Assembly: GCA_036435485.1 (NCBI GenBank)
Contig: CM071600.1
Location: 163,692,546-163,756,545, forward strand
Source of the DNA: Saposhnikovia divaricata
Taxonomy: Eukaryota > Streptophyta > Magnoliopsida > Apiales > Apiaceae
DNA: 64,000 bases
Reading direction: 5' to 3'
Position numbers and translations under genes: made by a program
Shown here: piece after piece, positions 1 to 12,027 of the stretch
How the letters are laid out: each line of letters begins with the position of its first letter
Numbering within the stretch: position 1 is the stretch's first letter
The notes under the pieces: model-generated
Told to the model about the DNA's origin: nothing
Database searches by the model: none
Seen by the model: only the letters and a program-made list of their open reading frames with translations

Positions 1-95
1 ATTATTGGTTGTTGGGAAGTCCAACTTTAGGGCGTATTCAATCATAAATCCATCGGGACTTTGCAGGACAAGACCTGCACCACTTGTTTTTTTTT
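1..95 (-). pseudogene. Second (Tat-type) RNase H of element A, partial
   Basis: After the A tract the minus strand reads TSGAGLVLQSPDGFMIEYAL, matching the second RNase H of elements B and G, in a shifted frame. The rest lies outside the window. Confidence 0.7.
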
Positions 96-1451
96 TTATG
101 CCCCATCAAAATAGATCATCCAAAATTCTTTCTCCTCAATCACGGGTTCCTTGTCCTCCTTATTGCCTTCCTGAGGTATCTCCTGCCCCCCGACTTCTTG
201 GTTGTCAATGGTGCATTCAACCATGAAGTCAGCGAGTGCTTGAGCTTTGATGGCTGTCCTTGGCTTATACTTAATATTGAATTCTCCCAACTCGATTGCC
301 CACTTGATGAGCCTACCACTGGCTTTAGGGTTGTGCAAGATATTCCTCAGTGGCTGTCCTATAAGGACCTTGATTTTGTGAGCCTGAAAATAGGGTCGTA
401 ATTTCCTAGAGGCAGTTACCAATGCTAAGGAAAACTTCTCAATAGTGTAGTAGTTCAACTTCGCTCCATGTAAAACTTTGCTAACATAATATACGGGTTT
501 CTGAACCTTGTCTTCATCCTTTACGAGCACTGCGCTCACAGCTTGATCCGAAATTGCCAAGTAAAGATAGAGGATTTCTCCCACACTTGGCTTGGCCAAG
601 AGCGGGGCTGTAGCCATATACTTCTTCACCTGTTCAAAGGCCTCTTGGCTTTCTTCTGTCCATTCAAAGTTTTTGACTTTCTTTAGTGTTTTGAAGAACG
701 GCAAACACTTATCTCCGGATTTAGAGACAAACCTACCCAATGCAGCAATCCTCCCAGTCAGTTTCTGTACGTCCCTTATGGAACGTGGTGGTTCCATATC
801 TAAGATAGCTTTAATCTTGTCGGGGTTAGCCTCGATACCTTGTTTCGAGACCATAAGACCCAAGAACTTCCCTGACCCAACACCAAAATCGCACTTGGTA
901 GGGTTCAACATCATCTTGTGGTGTCTTAACACTTCAAATGCCTCTCGTAGGTGCTCAATATGATCTACCTTGCGTAGGCTCTTCACTAACATGTCATCCA
1001 CATAAACTTCCATAGTCTTTCCAATGAGATGAGCAAAAATCTTGTTTACCAACCTTTGATAGGTAGCTCCTACATTTTTTAGTCCAAAAGCCATGACCAG
1101 GTAACAATACACACCAAAGTCAGTGATGAATGATACCTTAGGAATATTATCCCTGTGCATCTTGATTTGATTGTAGCCACTAAATCCATCCATGAAATTA
1201 AACATCTCATGCCCAGCCGTGGCATCTATCAACACATCGATCCTTGGCAACGGAAAACAATCCTTTGGGCATGCATCATTCAGATCAGTGAAGTCTATAC
1301 ACATACTCCACTTTCCATTAGCCTTCTTAACCATTACTGGATTGGCCAACCATTTTGGGAACTGAATTTCCTCAATGAAGCCTGCCTCTAGGAGTTTGTC
1401 AACTTCTTGTTTTATGGCTTCTTGCCTCTCAGGTGCAAAATTCCTCTTCTT
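96..1451 (-). pseudogene. Reverse transcriptase-RNase H of element A
   Basis: RNA-dependent DNA polymerase with RNase H. The RT shows NPVMVKKANGKW, the palm motif VYVDDMLVKS (YVDD, near 1000), and the gypsy connection LGLMVSKQGIEANPDKIKAI. The first RNase H follows (YLYLAISDQAVSAVL, near 560), with a C-terminal tail rich in E and K. The second RNase H starts at YFDGA but is stopped by TAA at 96-98, where an A tract (11 T on the plus strand) changes the reading. A usable ATG lies at 1349, but the polyprotein frame is open from 1451. Confidence 0.9.
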
Positions 1452-1968
1452 TTATTTCACCGCCTTCTGGTCTGGATCCACATTTAAGTTGTGTGTTATC
1501 AATTGGGGATCTATCCCTGGCATATCAGCTGCTGTCCATGCAAAGACGTCACTATTGTCTTGTAAGAAGGTGATCAATTTGCTTTTCAAAGGGTTTTTCA
1601 GAGATGCCCCAATATGAGTAACCTTCTTAGAATCTTCCAACTCTAAAGGTATGGAAACCAAGTCCTCTGCTGGTTTTCCTCTCCGCTCTTCATCCTCTTG
1701 AACATCCATATCCTTAATCGGAAGGACCTGCCCCCCAATTCCATCCGGCCTCAGTGCGGCCACATAACAACTCCTTGCCATCTTTTGATCTCCTTTCTCT
1801 TCTCCTACTCCATTTCTGGTTAGGAACTTAATCTTCAAATGATAGGTAGAGGCAACCGCCTTAAAAGCATGAAGTCCCGTCCTACCTAGGATAGCATTGT
1901 ATGTGGACGTGGCTTTGATAACCAAGAAATTTAACATCTGAGTAGCCTCCCGTGGCTCTTGCCGTATA
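1452..1968 (-). pseudogene. Protease C-terminal part and linker of element A
   Basis: This continues the protease after the copia insertion, starting with RQEPREATQML, and shows the usual AILGRTGLHAFKAVAS segment near 1890-1850. The uninterrupted version is in element G (48122-48943). It ends at TAA (1452-1454) where B has CAA, a C-to-T nonsense. The same frame stays open beyond the stop into RT. Element G has the same stop. Confidence 0.8.
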
Positions 1969-3073
1969 TGTTGGGACAATCAGATCTTGGCACTACGAAT
2001 TTTGATACACTAAATTAACGAGTACGAATAGAAAAATCACCTTGTTAACGGTTGATTCCACGCTCTTCTATTGTATTCCCAAATTCCCTTGAGCGAAGTG
2101 TGGCCTTCGTCTTCTCAAGTTAACCTCTCTCCTTGCTCCTGGGTGGCTACAAAAGTTTTCGACCAGCCCCCAGCAAGAAGAGAATAGGAATATATATAGG
2201 CTACAATAGGGATCATGGATAATTAGGTTGGGCCTTCTAATTACATCTTGAGCCTAGCCCAATGCAATTAAATATTAATTCAATCCACTAAAGAATTAAT
2301 ATTTGCACTACCTTTCCTAATACCGTAATTTACTTAATTAATTCGGTTCCAATATTATTTGCTTATTAAATTCCCCATGTTTAAAATATCGCATGTCCAT
2401 TAATTAAATAAATTACTGATAATTCATTTAATTAATATCTTTTATCCTTGATCATCCACTCAACCTTTATTTAATTATGCCGGAATAAATCCACCTGCAG
2501 GGTTTCACATAATTAAATCTTTTTGAGCTTTCAAGGGGACATCATTAACCCGAATATTATCAGGACATGGATTCCTTCAATAAATAATATTCACCATATA
2601 TATTATTTCATCACCCAAAATATAATGAAATAAATCAAAAGAATTATTTCATATATAAATCAAAGCATGTAAATAATATATATGTGTCAATTATTATTTC
2701 CGGATTAAGAACCTAAGCATTAATAATAACATAGAATCTTAGTTCACCTTCTTAATCAGTATAAGGGAACAATTCTAAATTTGATCCCGTTCAATATACA
2801 CAAAGTATACTAGTATTATTTATTAGTCAATATAAACTAATCTAAATAATACTACAGTCATTCCAGTGGATTGTCTAACTCCACCTGTGCTGTGAACCTT
2901 ATTATATTATATAAACCGTATTTAATAATCTAATATTCTGTATCCCATTTGATACTAGATTATTCACAATATATAATATTTAGACAACATGTAAACATTT
3001 AAATGATTCTCAATTAAACCGGCCAGAAATAAATGTAAATACTTCAAATAAATATTTTCAGTATACACCAACA
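1969..3073 (-). repeat. 3' LTR of the copia element
   Basis: Direct copy of 8745-9849. Minus-strand ends are TGTTGG and CCAACA. A TATA-like run (plus strand TATATATAGG, near 2190) lies in both LTRs and would serve the 5' copy as promoter. Confidence 0.97.
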
Positions 3074-3084
3074 ATCTCCCACTT
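3074..3084 (-). other. Polypurine tract of the copia element
   Basis: The minus strand reads AAGTGGGAGAT immediately before the 3' LTR. This is the typical plant copia plus-strand primer. Confidence 0.9.
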
Positions 3085-3141
3085 ATACTCAAAATATTCT
3101 ATGAGTATATCAGTGTTTATTTAATCCACTATTACAAAAAA

Positions 3142-6100
3142 CTATGTGTCCATCCATCTGACTCCTATCGCTTCCACATGCCTGTCAAAAACTTTGGCTG
3201 GCAGGCTCTTTGTGAAAGGATCTGCCCGGTTGTCTTCTGATGATATGTGAGCCACAACTATATCTCCTCGCTTTACGATTCCTCGTATGAGATGATACTT
3301 ACGTTCAATATGTTTAGCTGCCTTGTGATCTCGTGGTTCATTCGAATTTGCCACAGCACCAGTGTTATCACAATACACTGTCAAGCTCCTAGGCAAATTA
3401 GGTACCACATCCAAGTCCAAAAGGAAGTTCCTGAACCATACAGCCTCCTTTGCAGCCTCAGAGGCCGCCACGTACTCGGCTTCCATGGTAGAGTCTGCAA
3501 TGCATTTCTGCTTTACACTCCTCCATATAACAGCTCCACCTCCCAAAGTAAAAACATATCCCGAGGTCGATTTCCTCTTATCCCTATCTGATTGGAAATC
3601 TGAATCAGTATATCCCAAAGGAAATAGATCTGAGGCCTTGTAAATTAACATATACTCCTTAGTCCTTCTCAGGTACTTGAGTATAGTTTTTACTGCACTC
3701 CAATGTTCCTGACCTGGGTTCGACTGATATCTACTAACCATGCCTACAGCAAAGCAGATGTCAGGCCTCGTACATAACATAGCATACATTAAGCTTCCAC
3801 ATGCCGAAGCATCAGGAACTGCTTTCATGCTCTCTATATCCTTAGGTGTCGAAGGACACTACTCCTTGGATAGAGCCACTCCATGCTTAAAAGGTAGAAA
3901 ACCTTTTTTAGAGTTCTGCATGTTAAAACGAGCTAATACTTCATCAATGTAGGGCTCTTGAGATAAAGCCAACATCCTTTTCTTGCGATCCCTTATTACT
4001 TTGATCCCAAGGATGTATGCCGCTTCACCTAAGTCCTTCATTTCAAATTGTTTGAACAACCATGCCTTTATTGATGACAACATCTTAACATTGTTTCCAA
4101 TGAGTAAAATGTCATCTACATACAGTACTAGAAAAACCACTGCATTACCCTCACTTCTCTTATACACACATGATTCGCTTGGACTTTGATCAAATCCATA
4201 TGACTGGACTGCCTGATCAAAACGAATATTCCAGTCCCTAGAAACTTGTTTTAGTCCATAAATAGACCTCTTAAGCTTACAAACAAGATGCTCTTGGCCT
4301 TCCTTAATGAATCCTTTTGGTTGTTACATATAGATGGTTTCCTCAAGACTTCCATTAAGGAAAGCTGTCTTGACATCCATTTGCCAAATCTCATAATCGA
4401 GATGAGCTGCTATAGATAAAAGAATCCGGATCGACTTAAGCATAACAACTGGCGAAAAGGTTTCCTGATAATCGATCCCTTCTTTCTGAGTATACCCTTT
4501 CGCAACAAGTCGTGCTTTCCAGGCTTTCACCTTTTTGTCAGATCCTCTTTTCTTCTTGTAGATCCACATACATCCAATGGGTTTTACACCTTTGGGTGGT
4601 TCCACGAGCTCCCAAACTTGATTAGAATACATAGATTCCATCTCAGATTCCATTGCCTTTTGCCAAAGATCTGCATCTTTATCTAGAATTGCTTGTTCGT
4701 ATGTCCTGGGATCATCATCATGTTCACCAGAGACCAAGTCCGAGGACTCTCCCAAAAACATGAATCTATCAGGTTGTTGAACAACCCTCCCACTACGACG
4801 AAGCACCGGTGTGGTATTAGTGACAGGTTGTGCATTTTCTTGTGGTTGATCTCCTTGTACTATTGGCACTTGGGGATTATCTGTCCCTCCCACTAGTTCC
4901 TCTAAAACGATACTACTCATGGGTTTGTGTTTCATTATATAGTCTTCTTCTAAGAATATAGCATTGGTGCTAACAATGATATCTCGATCCCTAGGACTAT
5001 AAAATGAATAACCTTTCGTTCCCATGGGATAGCCTACAAACAACCTTACTTCTGTACAAGATTCTAACTTGGTCGCGTTCTTGTTCAGCACATGTGCTGG
5101 ACATCCCCAAATCCGAATATGTCTTAGACTTGGCTTGCTACCAGTCCACAATTCTATTGGAGTCTTGGGAACCGACTTAGAAGGTACCAAGTTCAGAAGG
5201 TAAGCCGCTGTTTCTATAGCATATCCCCAAAACGACTTAGGTAAATCTGAATAACTCATCATCGATCTAACACTCTCTAAAAGAGTCCGATTTCTTCTCT
5301 CTGCTACACCATTCTGCTGAGGTGTGCCAGGTGCAGACAATTGGGATGCAATCCCATTTTCTGATAAATATTCCCTAAATTCTCCAAGCAAGTATTCGCC
5401 ACCACGATCTGATCGTAGTGACTTGATACATTTTCCAAGATGTCGCTTCTCCGCACTTGCTTTGTACTCTTTGAATTTTTCAAAGCACTCAGACTTACGG
5501 CGCAACAAATAAATGTACCCATATCTAGAATAATCGTCAATGAAAGTGACAAAATACTCATAACCTCCTCTTGCTTGGATACTCATAGGTCCACATAAAT
5601 CAGTATGAACCAATTCTAACACTTCTTTAGCTCTATTCCCCTTTGCTTTAAAAGGCCTATTAGTCATCTTACCTTCCAAGCAGGATTCACAAACTGGAAA
5701 TGGCTCCACTGCCAACGAGCCTAATGGCCCATCTACTACCAGTCTTTGAATCCTCCTCAAGTTAATATGACCTAATCTTAAGTGCCAAAGATATGTTTGG
5801 TTCAATTCAGAAGGTTTCTTTCTTTTATTTGAGCTAGAAAGAATGTTATTAGTTTCCTTATGTTGCATCATTGGTTGGATAGGATTAATAATGTATAAAT
5901 TGTCTTGCAATGTACCAGAACATATAACTCGTTTATTCATCATAATAGAAACATTACGATCCAAACAAACATTATAACCATCCATGGCAAGTTTAGAAAC
6001 CGAAATTAAATTCCTTCTAAACGAAGGTACATAAAGACAATTGTTCAAAACCAAAATCCTATCATCGCCAAAAGACAATGTAATTATTCCAACTGCAACT

Positions 6101-7086
6101 ACTGCTACTTTCGTAGCATTTCCCATGAACACATATATCTCGCCATCTCTAAGCATTCTGGATTGCTGGAACCCCTGCATAGAGTTACAAACATGATCAG
6201 TGGCTCCTGTATCTACACACCAAGTGCTCGTAGATATAGCCGCTATATATGTTTCTGTAACTAGAGAAAGAGACATACCAGTATTGTTTGTCTTCTTAGG
6301 AAGAGGACAATCCTGTTTCCAGTGACCTGAGTGCTTGCACCTGAAGCACTTGCCCTTAGGCTTTTTCACACCACCTTGAACTCCCACTGCATTAGCAACC
6401 TTTCCAGCTTTCTGTGTCTGAGTCTTTTTCTTCTTCTTACCTTTCGGCTTAGATGAAGAAGCTTTCTCGGCCACATTCACTTGAACATTCTGCTTAAAGA
6501 GTCCTTCAGCTGCCTGAAGTTCTGTCAGAAGTTCCGCGAGACTATACATCCTTTTGTTCATGGTGTAATTCAAGCGGAACTGCTCAAAACTTTTGGGCAA
6601 GCTCATAAGGATGATATCGATCTGGGTTTCCCCATCAATATCAGCACCAAGGATCTCCATCTCATTCAGATGAGACATCATTCTGAGAACATGATCCCTT
6701 ACAGGTGTTCCTTCAACCATCTGAGTGTTCATTAAAGCCTTCATTGCTACTTGCCTAGCAGCCCTATTCTGTTCTCCAAAAAGTTCCTTGAGATTAAAGA
6801 GCATATCTGAAGCAGTGGGCATAGCCTGATGCTGATGCTGCAAAACACCCGACATTGCTGCCAGAATGTAACATCGCGACATCTCATCAGCCTTAATCCA
6901 CCGCTTATAATACTCCTTCTCATTTTCAGGAGCATCTTCAGCAGGCTGGTCTGGCTTGGGTTCATAAGTACAAAATTTGTACTCCTCAGGAGTCAACACT
7001 ATGTCCAAATTACGTTTCCATTCAATATAGTTCGGTCCAGTAAGTTTGTTATCCTTAAGTATGGTGAATAGTGGATTAAAGCCCAT
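3142..7086 (-). pseudogene. Copia Gag-Pol polyprotein with two in-frame stops
   Basis: One frame of about 1314 codons runs from ATG 7086 to the stop at 3142. Order: Gag (UBN2-type, LTGPNYIEWKRNLDIVL near residue 15); zinc knuckle CFRCKHSGHWKQDC near 247; protease WCVDTGATDH near 290; integrase with HTDLCGP, LRSDRGGEY and NGVAERRN; RT starting WQKAMESEMESM; LYVDDILLIGN near 4115; RNase H with EAEYVAASEAAKEAVW and a C-terminus reaching 3142. This is the normal copia order with integrase before RT. TAA at 4324-4326 and TAG at 3859-3861 interrupt RT. The second is a CAG-to-TAG change. No frameshift was seen, so this copy is inactive but young. Confidence 0.93.
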
Positions 7087-7216
7087 AGTGATCTAATCCT
7101 GAGAATCATACATGTAACACATAATCAGATAGTTGCATAAATCTTAAATCCTATTGGTTTCCTCTAACAATTAATTAAAATTAATGCACTAATATTTAAA
7201 CACCATAAGTATCTGG

Positions 7217-7678
7217 TACGCCACGATGGATGACATATATACCACTTAAATTCGTTTAAATATTACTTCGGTCCTATTACTAAATAATACGCCACGTTAG
7301 GGTGGACTATATATTATTTTTCATAGCTAAGTGTATACCATTATTAAATCTTAAATTAATAAAAAGACTGGATACCACCATTAAATATTTCAAATCAATA
7401 ATCGATAATAGGATAATTCCCAGATCGGGGGGAGCATTGTCAAGAGGCATCACTTAAGACCCCTTTCTAGACAGAATCATCCTTTCTCTCAATATTGAAA
7501 ATCTATATTCAATCAGTGGTACCCTTCTAATTAATCGAATTCTATGAAACTTGGTACGCCACGATGGGTGGCATGTATACCTTTCAATATTCGTAATTAA
7601 TTTAGGAAGTTTGTTCTAGTAATATCCATAACACTACCTGACACCATAAATCATACGCCACGATGGGTGGCATGTATA
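7217..7678. repeat. Four dispersed copies of a 25-bp motif in the copia leader
   Basis: TACGCCACGATGGGTGGC followed by a TATA-type run occurs at 7217, 7288, 7555 and 7654. The third and fourth copies are identical over 25 bp. GCCAC...GTGGC is an internal inverted repeat. Confidence 0.8.
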
Positions 7679-8146
7679 TAATTTATATTCGTCTCGGTGT
7701 TAAATTACATACAAACAATAATGGAGACCATGGGATTTAATTCCTAATTAATTCCCTCACCCACTTAGAATTTTTATTTAAAAATGAGGAATTTTATCTA
7801 GATGCATCGCCCTATGTTATTTTTTTCGAGGTCTACATGTTATAAAAATAACAAAACAAAGAACACATAACATAGCAGCATGCATCATAAAATTAAAGCA
7901 ATAAATAAAATTAATGTCCATGTCGTCCTAATTATGTTAAACATGCAATTAAAAATTACACACATAATTAACAACACACATAATAATTATTTAAAGCAAT
8001 AATTAAAAAATTAAATAGCGGAATCAAAATTATAAAACATAATTTAAATCCACTATTATGGCCCCTTGAAAAAAATTAAATTTCCAGCCCTGTTCTGCTG
8101 AAAAAATAATTTTTTTTTCTGTAAAAACCCTGTCGCGCATTTAGAA

Positions 8147-8240
8147 CCTGCGTTACAGACCTGTTTCATCATGTAACGCAGGACAGGCCTGCGTTACAGA
8201 CCCTTTTCATCCTGTAACGCAGGACAGGCCTGCGTTACAG
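8147..8240. repeat. Tandem hairpin units in the copia leader
   Basis: Two 41-bp units (8147-8187, 8188-8228) plus a 12-bp partial third. Each begins CCTGCGTTACAG and contains GTAACGCAGG, so each unit can fold on itself with an 11-bp stem. This GC-containing block stands out in the AT-rich leader. Confidence 0.85.
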
Positions 8241-8730
8241 CATTTGTCCAGAATTCCTTTCTGCGCGCGGCTGCTCTTCTTCTCCAGATTTGTTTTCTTC
8301 TTTATTCGAACAGCAGCAGGTTCTTGTGACTACTTAATTAAAAGCAAATCGAACCAGCAGCTACGCAGCGGATAAACTTTTGTCTCCGTTTCGATTTCCG
8401 ATCGCACGTAATTGTTACAAAATATCCGGATCTTAATAAAATCCAACAAACAATTACAAAAAAGTAGATCTAATACAAAACTAATTTTGCAAAATCTATT
8501 CTAACACGATCAACCCTCGTGTTTTACAACCACGATAAACCACGTGGAAACCAAACAAAATAACCACGATTAAACCACGTGGGATCCAAACACATAATTA
8601 AAATTACATGGCCATAATAGTGGATACTAAACAACCTGCAAAAGATTATTATCCAAGCACACCACTATACACATGCATATATAATTACGACATGGACGTC
8701 GTATCAAAATTCGCAGAACCAATGAACCAG

Positions 8731-8742
8731 GCTCTGATACCA
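8731..8742 (-). other. Primer-binding site of the copia element (initiator tRNA-Met)
   Basis: The minus strand reads TGGTATCAGAGC two bases inside the 5' LTR. This is the known complement to the 3' end of plant initiator methionine tRNA. Confidence 0.92.
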
Positions 8743-8744
8743 AT

Positions 8745-9849
8745 TGTTGGGATAATCAGATCTTGGCACTGCGAATTTTGATACACTAAATTAACGAGTA
8801 CGAATAGAAAAATCACCTTGTTAACGGTTGATTCCACGCTCTTCTATTGTATTCCCAAATTCCCTTGAGCGACGTGTGGCCTTCGTCTTCTCAAGTTAAC
8901 CTCTCTCCTTGCTCCTGGGTGGCTACAAAATTTTTCGACTAGCCCCCAGCAAGAAGAGAATAGGAATATATATAGGCTACAATAGGGATCATGGATAATT
9001 AGGTTGGGCCTTCTAATTACATCTTGAGCCTAGCCCAATGTAATTAAATATTAATTCAATCCACTAAAGAATTAATATTTGCACTACCTTTCCTAATACC
9101 GTAATTTAATTAATTAATTCGGTTCCAATATTATTTGCTTATTAAATTCCCCATGTTTAAAATATCGCATGTCCATTAATTAAATAAATTACTGATAATT
9201 CATTTAATTAATATCTTTTATCCTTGATCATCCACTCAACCTTTATTTAATTATGCCGGAATAAATCCACCTGCAGGGTTTCACATAATTAAATCTTTTT
9301 GAGCTTTCAAGGGGACATCATTAACCCGAATATTATCAGGACATGGATTCCTTCAATAAATAATATTCACCATATATATTATTTCATCACCCAAAATATA
9401 ATGAAATAAATCAAAAGAATTATTTCATATATAAATCAAAGCATGTAAATAATATATACGTGTCAATTATTATTTCCGGATTAAGAACCTAAGCATTAAT
9501 AATAACATAGAATCTTAGTTCACCTTCTTAATCAGTATAAGGGAACAATTCTAAATTTGATCCTGTTCAATATACACAAAGTATACTAGTATTATTTATT
9601 AGTCAATATAAACTAATCTAAATAATACTACAGCCATTCCAGTGGATTGTCTAACTCCACCTGTGCTGTGAACCTTATTATATTATATAAACCGTATTTA
9701 ATAATCTAATATTCTGTATCCCATTTGATACTAGATTATTCACAATATATAATATTTAGACAACATGTAAACATTTAAATGATTCTCAATTAAACCGGCC
9801 AGAAATAAATGTAAATACTTCAAATAAATATTTTCAGTATACACCAACA
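8745..9849 (-). repeat. 5' LTR of the copia element
   Basis: It has the same length as the 3' LTR and nearly the same sequence. It is flanked inside by the primer-binding site and outside by the GTATA duplication. Confidence 0.97.
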
Positions 9850-9854
9850 GTATA

Positions 9855-10159
9855 GTCATGGGTAGCTGAATTGTCCCCTCAACTTTAGACTCCACTCCGT
9901 TAAACCCATATATGGGCATGTTTGATGGTGTTAACTGAGACTCAGTATATCCCATCTTCAAAAAGGCATCATGGAACAGAATGTCCACTGATGCCCCATT
10001 GTCAATCAAGACTCTCTTCACTTGGGAGTTGCCTATCACAGGTGAGATAACCAGTGGGTCATCATGGGGAAACTTCACCCCTTCGAGGTTCGAATCATCA
10101 AATCCAATTGACACTTCCGTCTTTGCATGCTTCGGTGCTTCCCCTACGATGTGCATCAC
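9855..10159 (-). pseudogene. Protease, N-terminal part, of element A
   Basis: Same frame as Gag, after the TGA-TAG pair. It contains the aspartic-protease active-site segment VLIDNGASVDILF (D-N-G-A in place of the usual D-T/S-G), about 50 residues after the first ATG (10159). The coding sequence stops abruptly at the copia LTR at 9849/9850 and resumes at 1968. Protease normally cleaves the Gag-Pol precursor. Confidence 0.8.
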
Positions 10160-10162
10160 CTA

Positions 10163-11994
10163 TCATGCATAAGCCTTTCTGGAATTTCTACTTGTCCCGG
10201 CCGTTGTTGGGCCACCAAAGATCATGTTTATCATCGGCCCCTGGGGCTGCGGATTACGGTTACGATCCTCATATTTCCTATCATAATCCCGCCTTGGGTT
10301 TCCCCGATCCCCATCTTTGCAGAATTTATTCAATTTTCCCCTATGGATCAAGAACTCAATCTCATCTTTCAATTGTCTACAATCATCGGTATCGTGTCCC
10401 ACATCTTTGTGGAACCGGCAGTACTGATTCTTGTTTCTTTTCTCAGGATCAGTCCTTAGTGGCTTCAGCCATCTCACATCCCTGTCCTTTTCTATCTCCA
10501 TCAGGATTTGGCTTCTTGGGGCATTCAATCTTGCATACTCCGTAAACCTTTGCCCCGGACTCCCCTTTTTAGTGGCTGAATCAGAATCTCTGCCTGTACG
10601 CGGGTATTTATCACTCCCATCATATTCTTGCTCCGGCTTCCGCTTCTAAGAATTGTCACCGTTCACGTTGTTTCCCATTCCTAACTCCTTCTTTAGACTA
10701 TCCTTAGCTTTAACATACTTATCAGGCCTTCGTTGGAGCTCAGCCATGTTCTCAGGGGGATGTTTTGCCAGCGACCTCTTAAAGAAGAGGTCAGTGGTTC
10801 TATGCTCCAGGGCTACCATGGCCACCTTATTCTCCAAGTCTGTGATGTTCAATGTCTCTTTGGTGAATCGCTTGAGGTAATCTCTCAAATTTTCATTCTT
10901 TCCTTGCACTACATACATAAGAGATGCAAAACTTTTCTCATGAACTCTTCCACTAATGAATTGGCTGACAAAAGCGGCACTCAGCTCCTTGAAAGAGCCA
11001 ATTGAATTCAGGGGAAGACGGCTATACCAACGTTGTGCCATGCCCGACAGGGTTTGAGGGAATGCCCTACACTTGAGAGCTTCACTAGCCGGCTGTAGCA
11101 ACAGCGCATTTGAAAATGTCCTAACATGAGTTCCATCATAAGCCTTAATAGTGGGCATCTTAAACTTCCTAGAAACATGAGCATTCATCACCTCCTCAGT
11201 GAATGGGGGTGTGGGATCGTCAGGGTCTCCCAGCGGCATCAAATCCTTAGGGTCTCCCCTGGGAGTTTCAACCCTTGTTGGTCTTCCAGTTGGGGTGTCT
11301 GCCGTTCTTTGTCTCCTTGACGACCTCTCCAAGTCGATTAAGGGAATCTCCCTTGAAGCCAGAGGGTGTCGATTCTGATTTTGCCTGGCTTGATCTCTTG
11401 CCATGTCGTCCTTCAGCCTTAGGATCTCGGCCTTGTGTGCCTTAATTCTCTCGGGAACTGTCTGAGGGGGTCCATCATGGATTCTTTGGCGAGCCTGCCC
11501 TATAGGCTCCATGCTTGGACATCGCCTCCTTGAGGCTTCATCCCTATCTTCCTCCGAGGATGAGTCATCAGAATACGGGCCTGAGTAATCATGGTATTGC
11601 TGGCCTTGATTGGGACCTAAACCCTTGATGTAAGGTGGATTGTACGGCTCGCGTATCTGGAGGGCGTGACCACTTGGTTCGGCCTGATACGGGGGATAGT
11701 TGGGCAAGCCATACGCCGGGTTCGTGCTTGCAGGGATCAAGGTAGTAGAAATCTGAGCGATGGGGGGAGCGGATTGTCCTCCGAGAGGGGAGACCAACAT
11801 CTGAAGGGGATTCGTCCCTTGGGTGGTGGGATTCGTCGATAAGGGTAACAATCCATGAGTTTGCATTTCGGTCCTTGAGGTTGAGTGGTTAGTGTCTGGG
11901 AATCCATCCCTGGGGGTACCTGTTCCCCAATCGGGGGTGCGGTGGTGCTGGTAGTGGTTTCAGAAAGTGTTGGTGTTCTCCGGGTGGTAACCAT
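10163..11994 (-). pseudogene. Gag of element A (broken)
   Basis: Structural capsid/nucleocapsid precursor. The start at 11994 (MVTTRRTPTLSET...) matches the start of element B's Gag at 18023. A frameshift near 11880 moves the reading into the frame that begins at 11866 and then runs as one frame. The capsid core shows the plant retrotrans_gag pattern ALKCRAFPQTLSGMAQRWY near 11040. The C-terminal part has a zinc-knuckle-like CRFHKDVGHDTDDC, which is C-x2-H-x4-H-x4-C instead of the standard second cysteine. TAG at 10646-10648 interrupts it, and TGA-TAG at 10160-10165 ends it before the protease. Relative to B a short stretch near the frameshift is missing. Confidence 0.85.
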
Positions 11995-12008
11995 GGTTGA
12001 TATCCGTG

Positions 12009-12027
12009 TCCCACAGACGGTGCCAAA
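12009..12027 (-). other. Primer-binding region of element A
   Basis: Directly inside the 5' LTR the minus strand reads TTTGGCACCGTCTGTGGGA. Element B has the related TTTGGCGTCATCTGTGGGA in the same place. This is the position and general form (TGGCGCC...) of plant gypsy primer-binding sites. I did not assign the tRNA. Confidence 0.6.

Larger units (their letters stand above)
7087..8730 (-). other. 5' leader of the copia element
   Basis: 1.6 kb between PBS and gag start, with no ORF of note. It is AT-rich and holds two repeat sets described separately: hairpin units at 8147-8240 and a four-copy motif at 7217-7678. Confidence 0.75.
1969..9849 (-). mobile_element. Complete Ty1/copia retrotransposon nested in element A
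   Basis: Two 1105-bp direct LTRs (1969-3073 and 8745-9849) with TGTTGG...CCAACA ends bound a 7881-bp element. The target duplication GTATA is exact at 1964-1968 and 9850-9854. It splits the protease of A between TI and RQE. On the minus strand the order is 5' LTR, PBS, long leader, gag-pol, polypurine tract, 3' LTR. I count about eleven differences between the LTRs by eye, around 1 percent, so insertion is recent. The gag-pol frame has only two nonsense codons. Confidence 0.97.

Noticed and set aside
96..963. Plus-strand ORFs opposite RT of A and G
   Set aside because: Shadow frames of a well-defined minus-strand (or, in G, plus-strand) RT gene.
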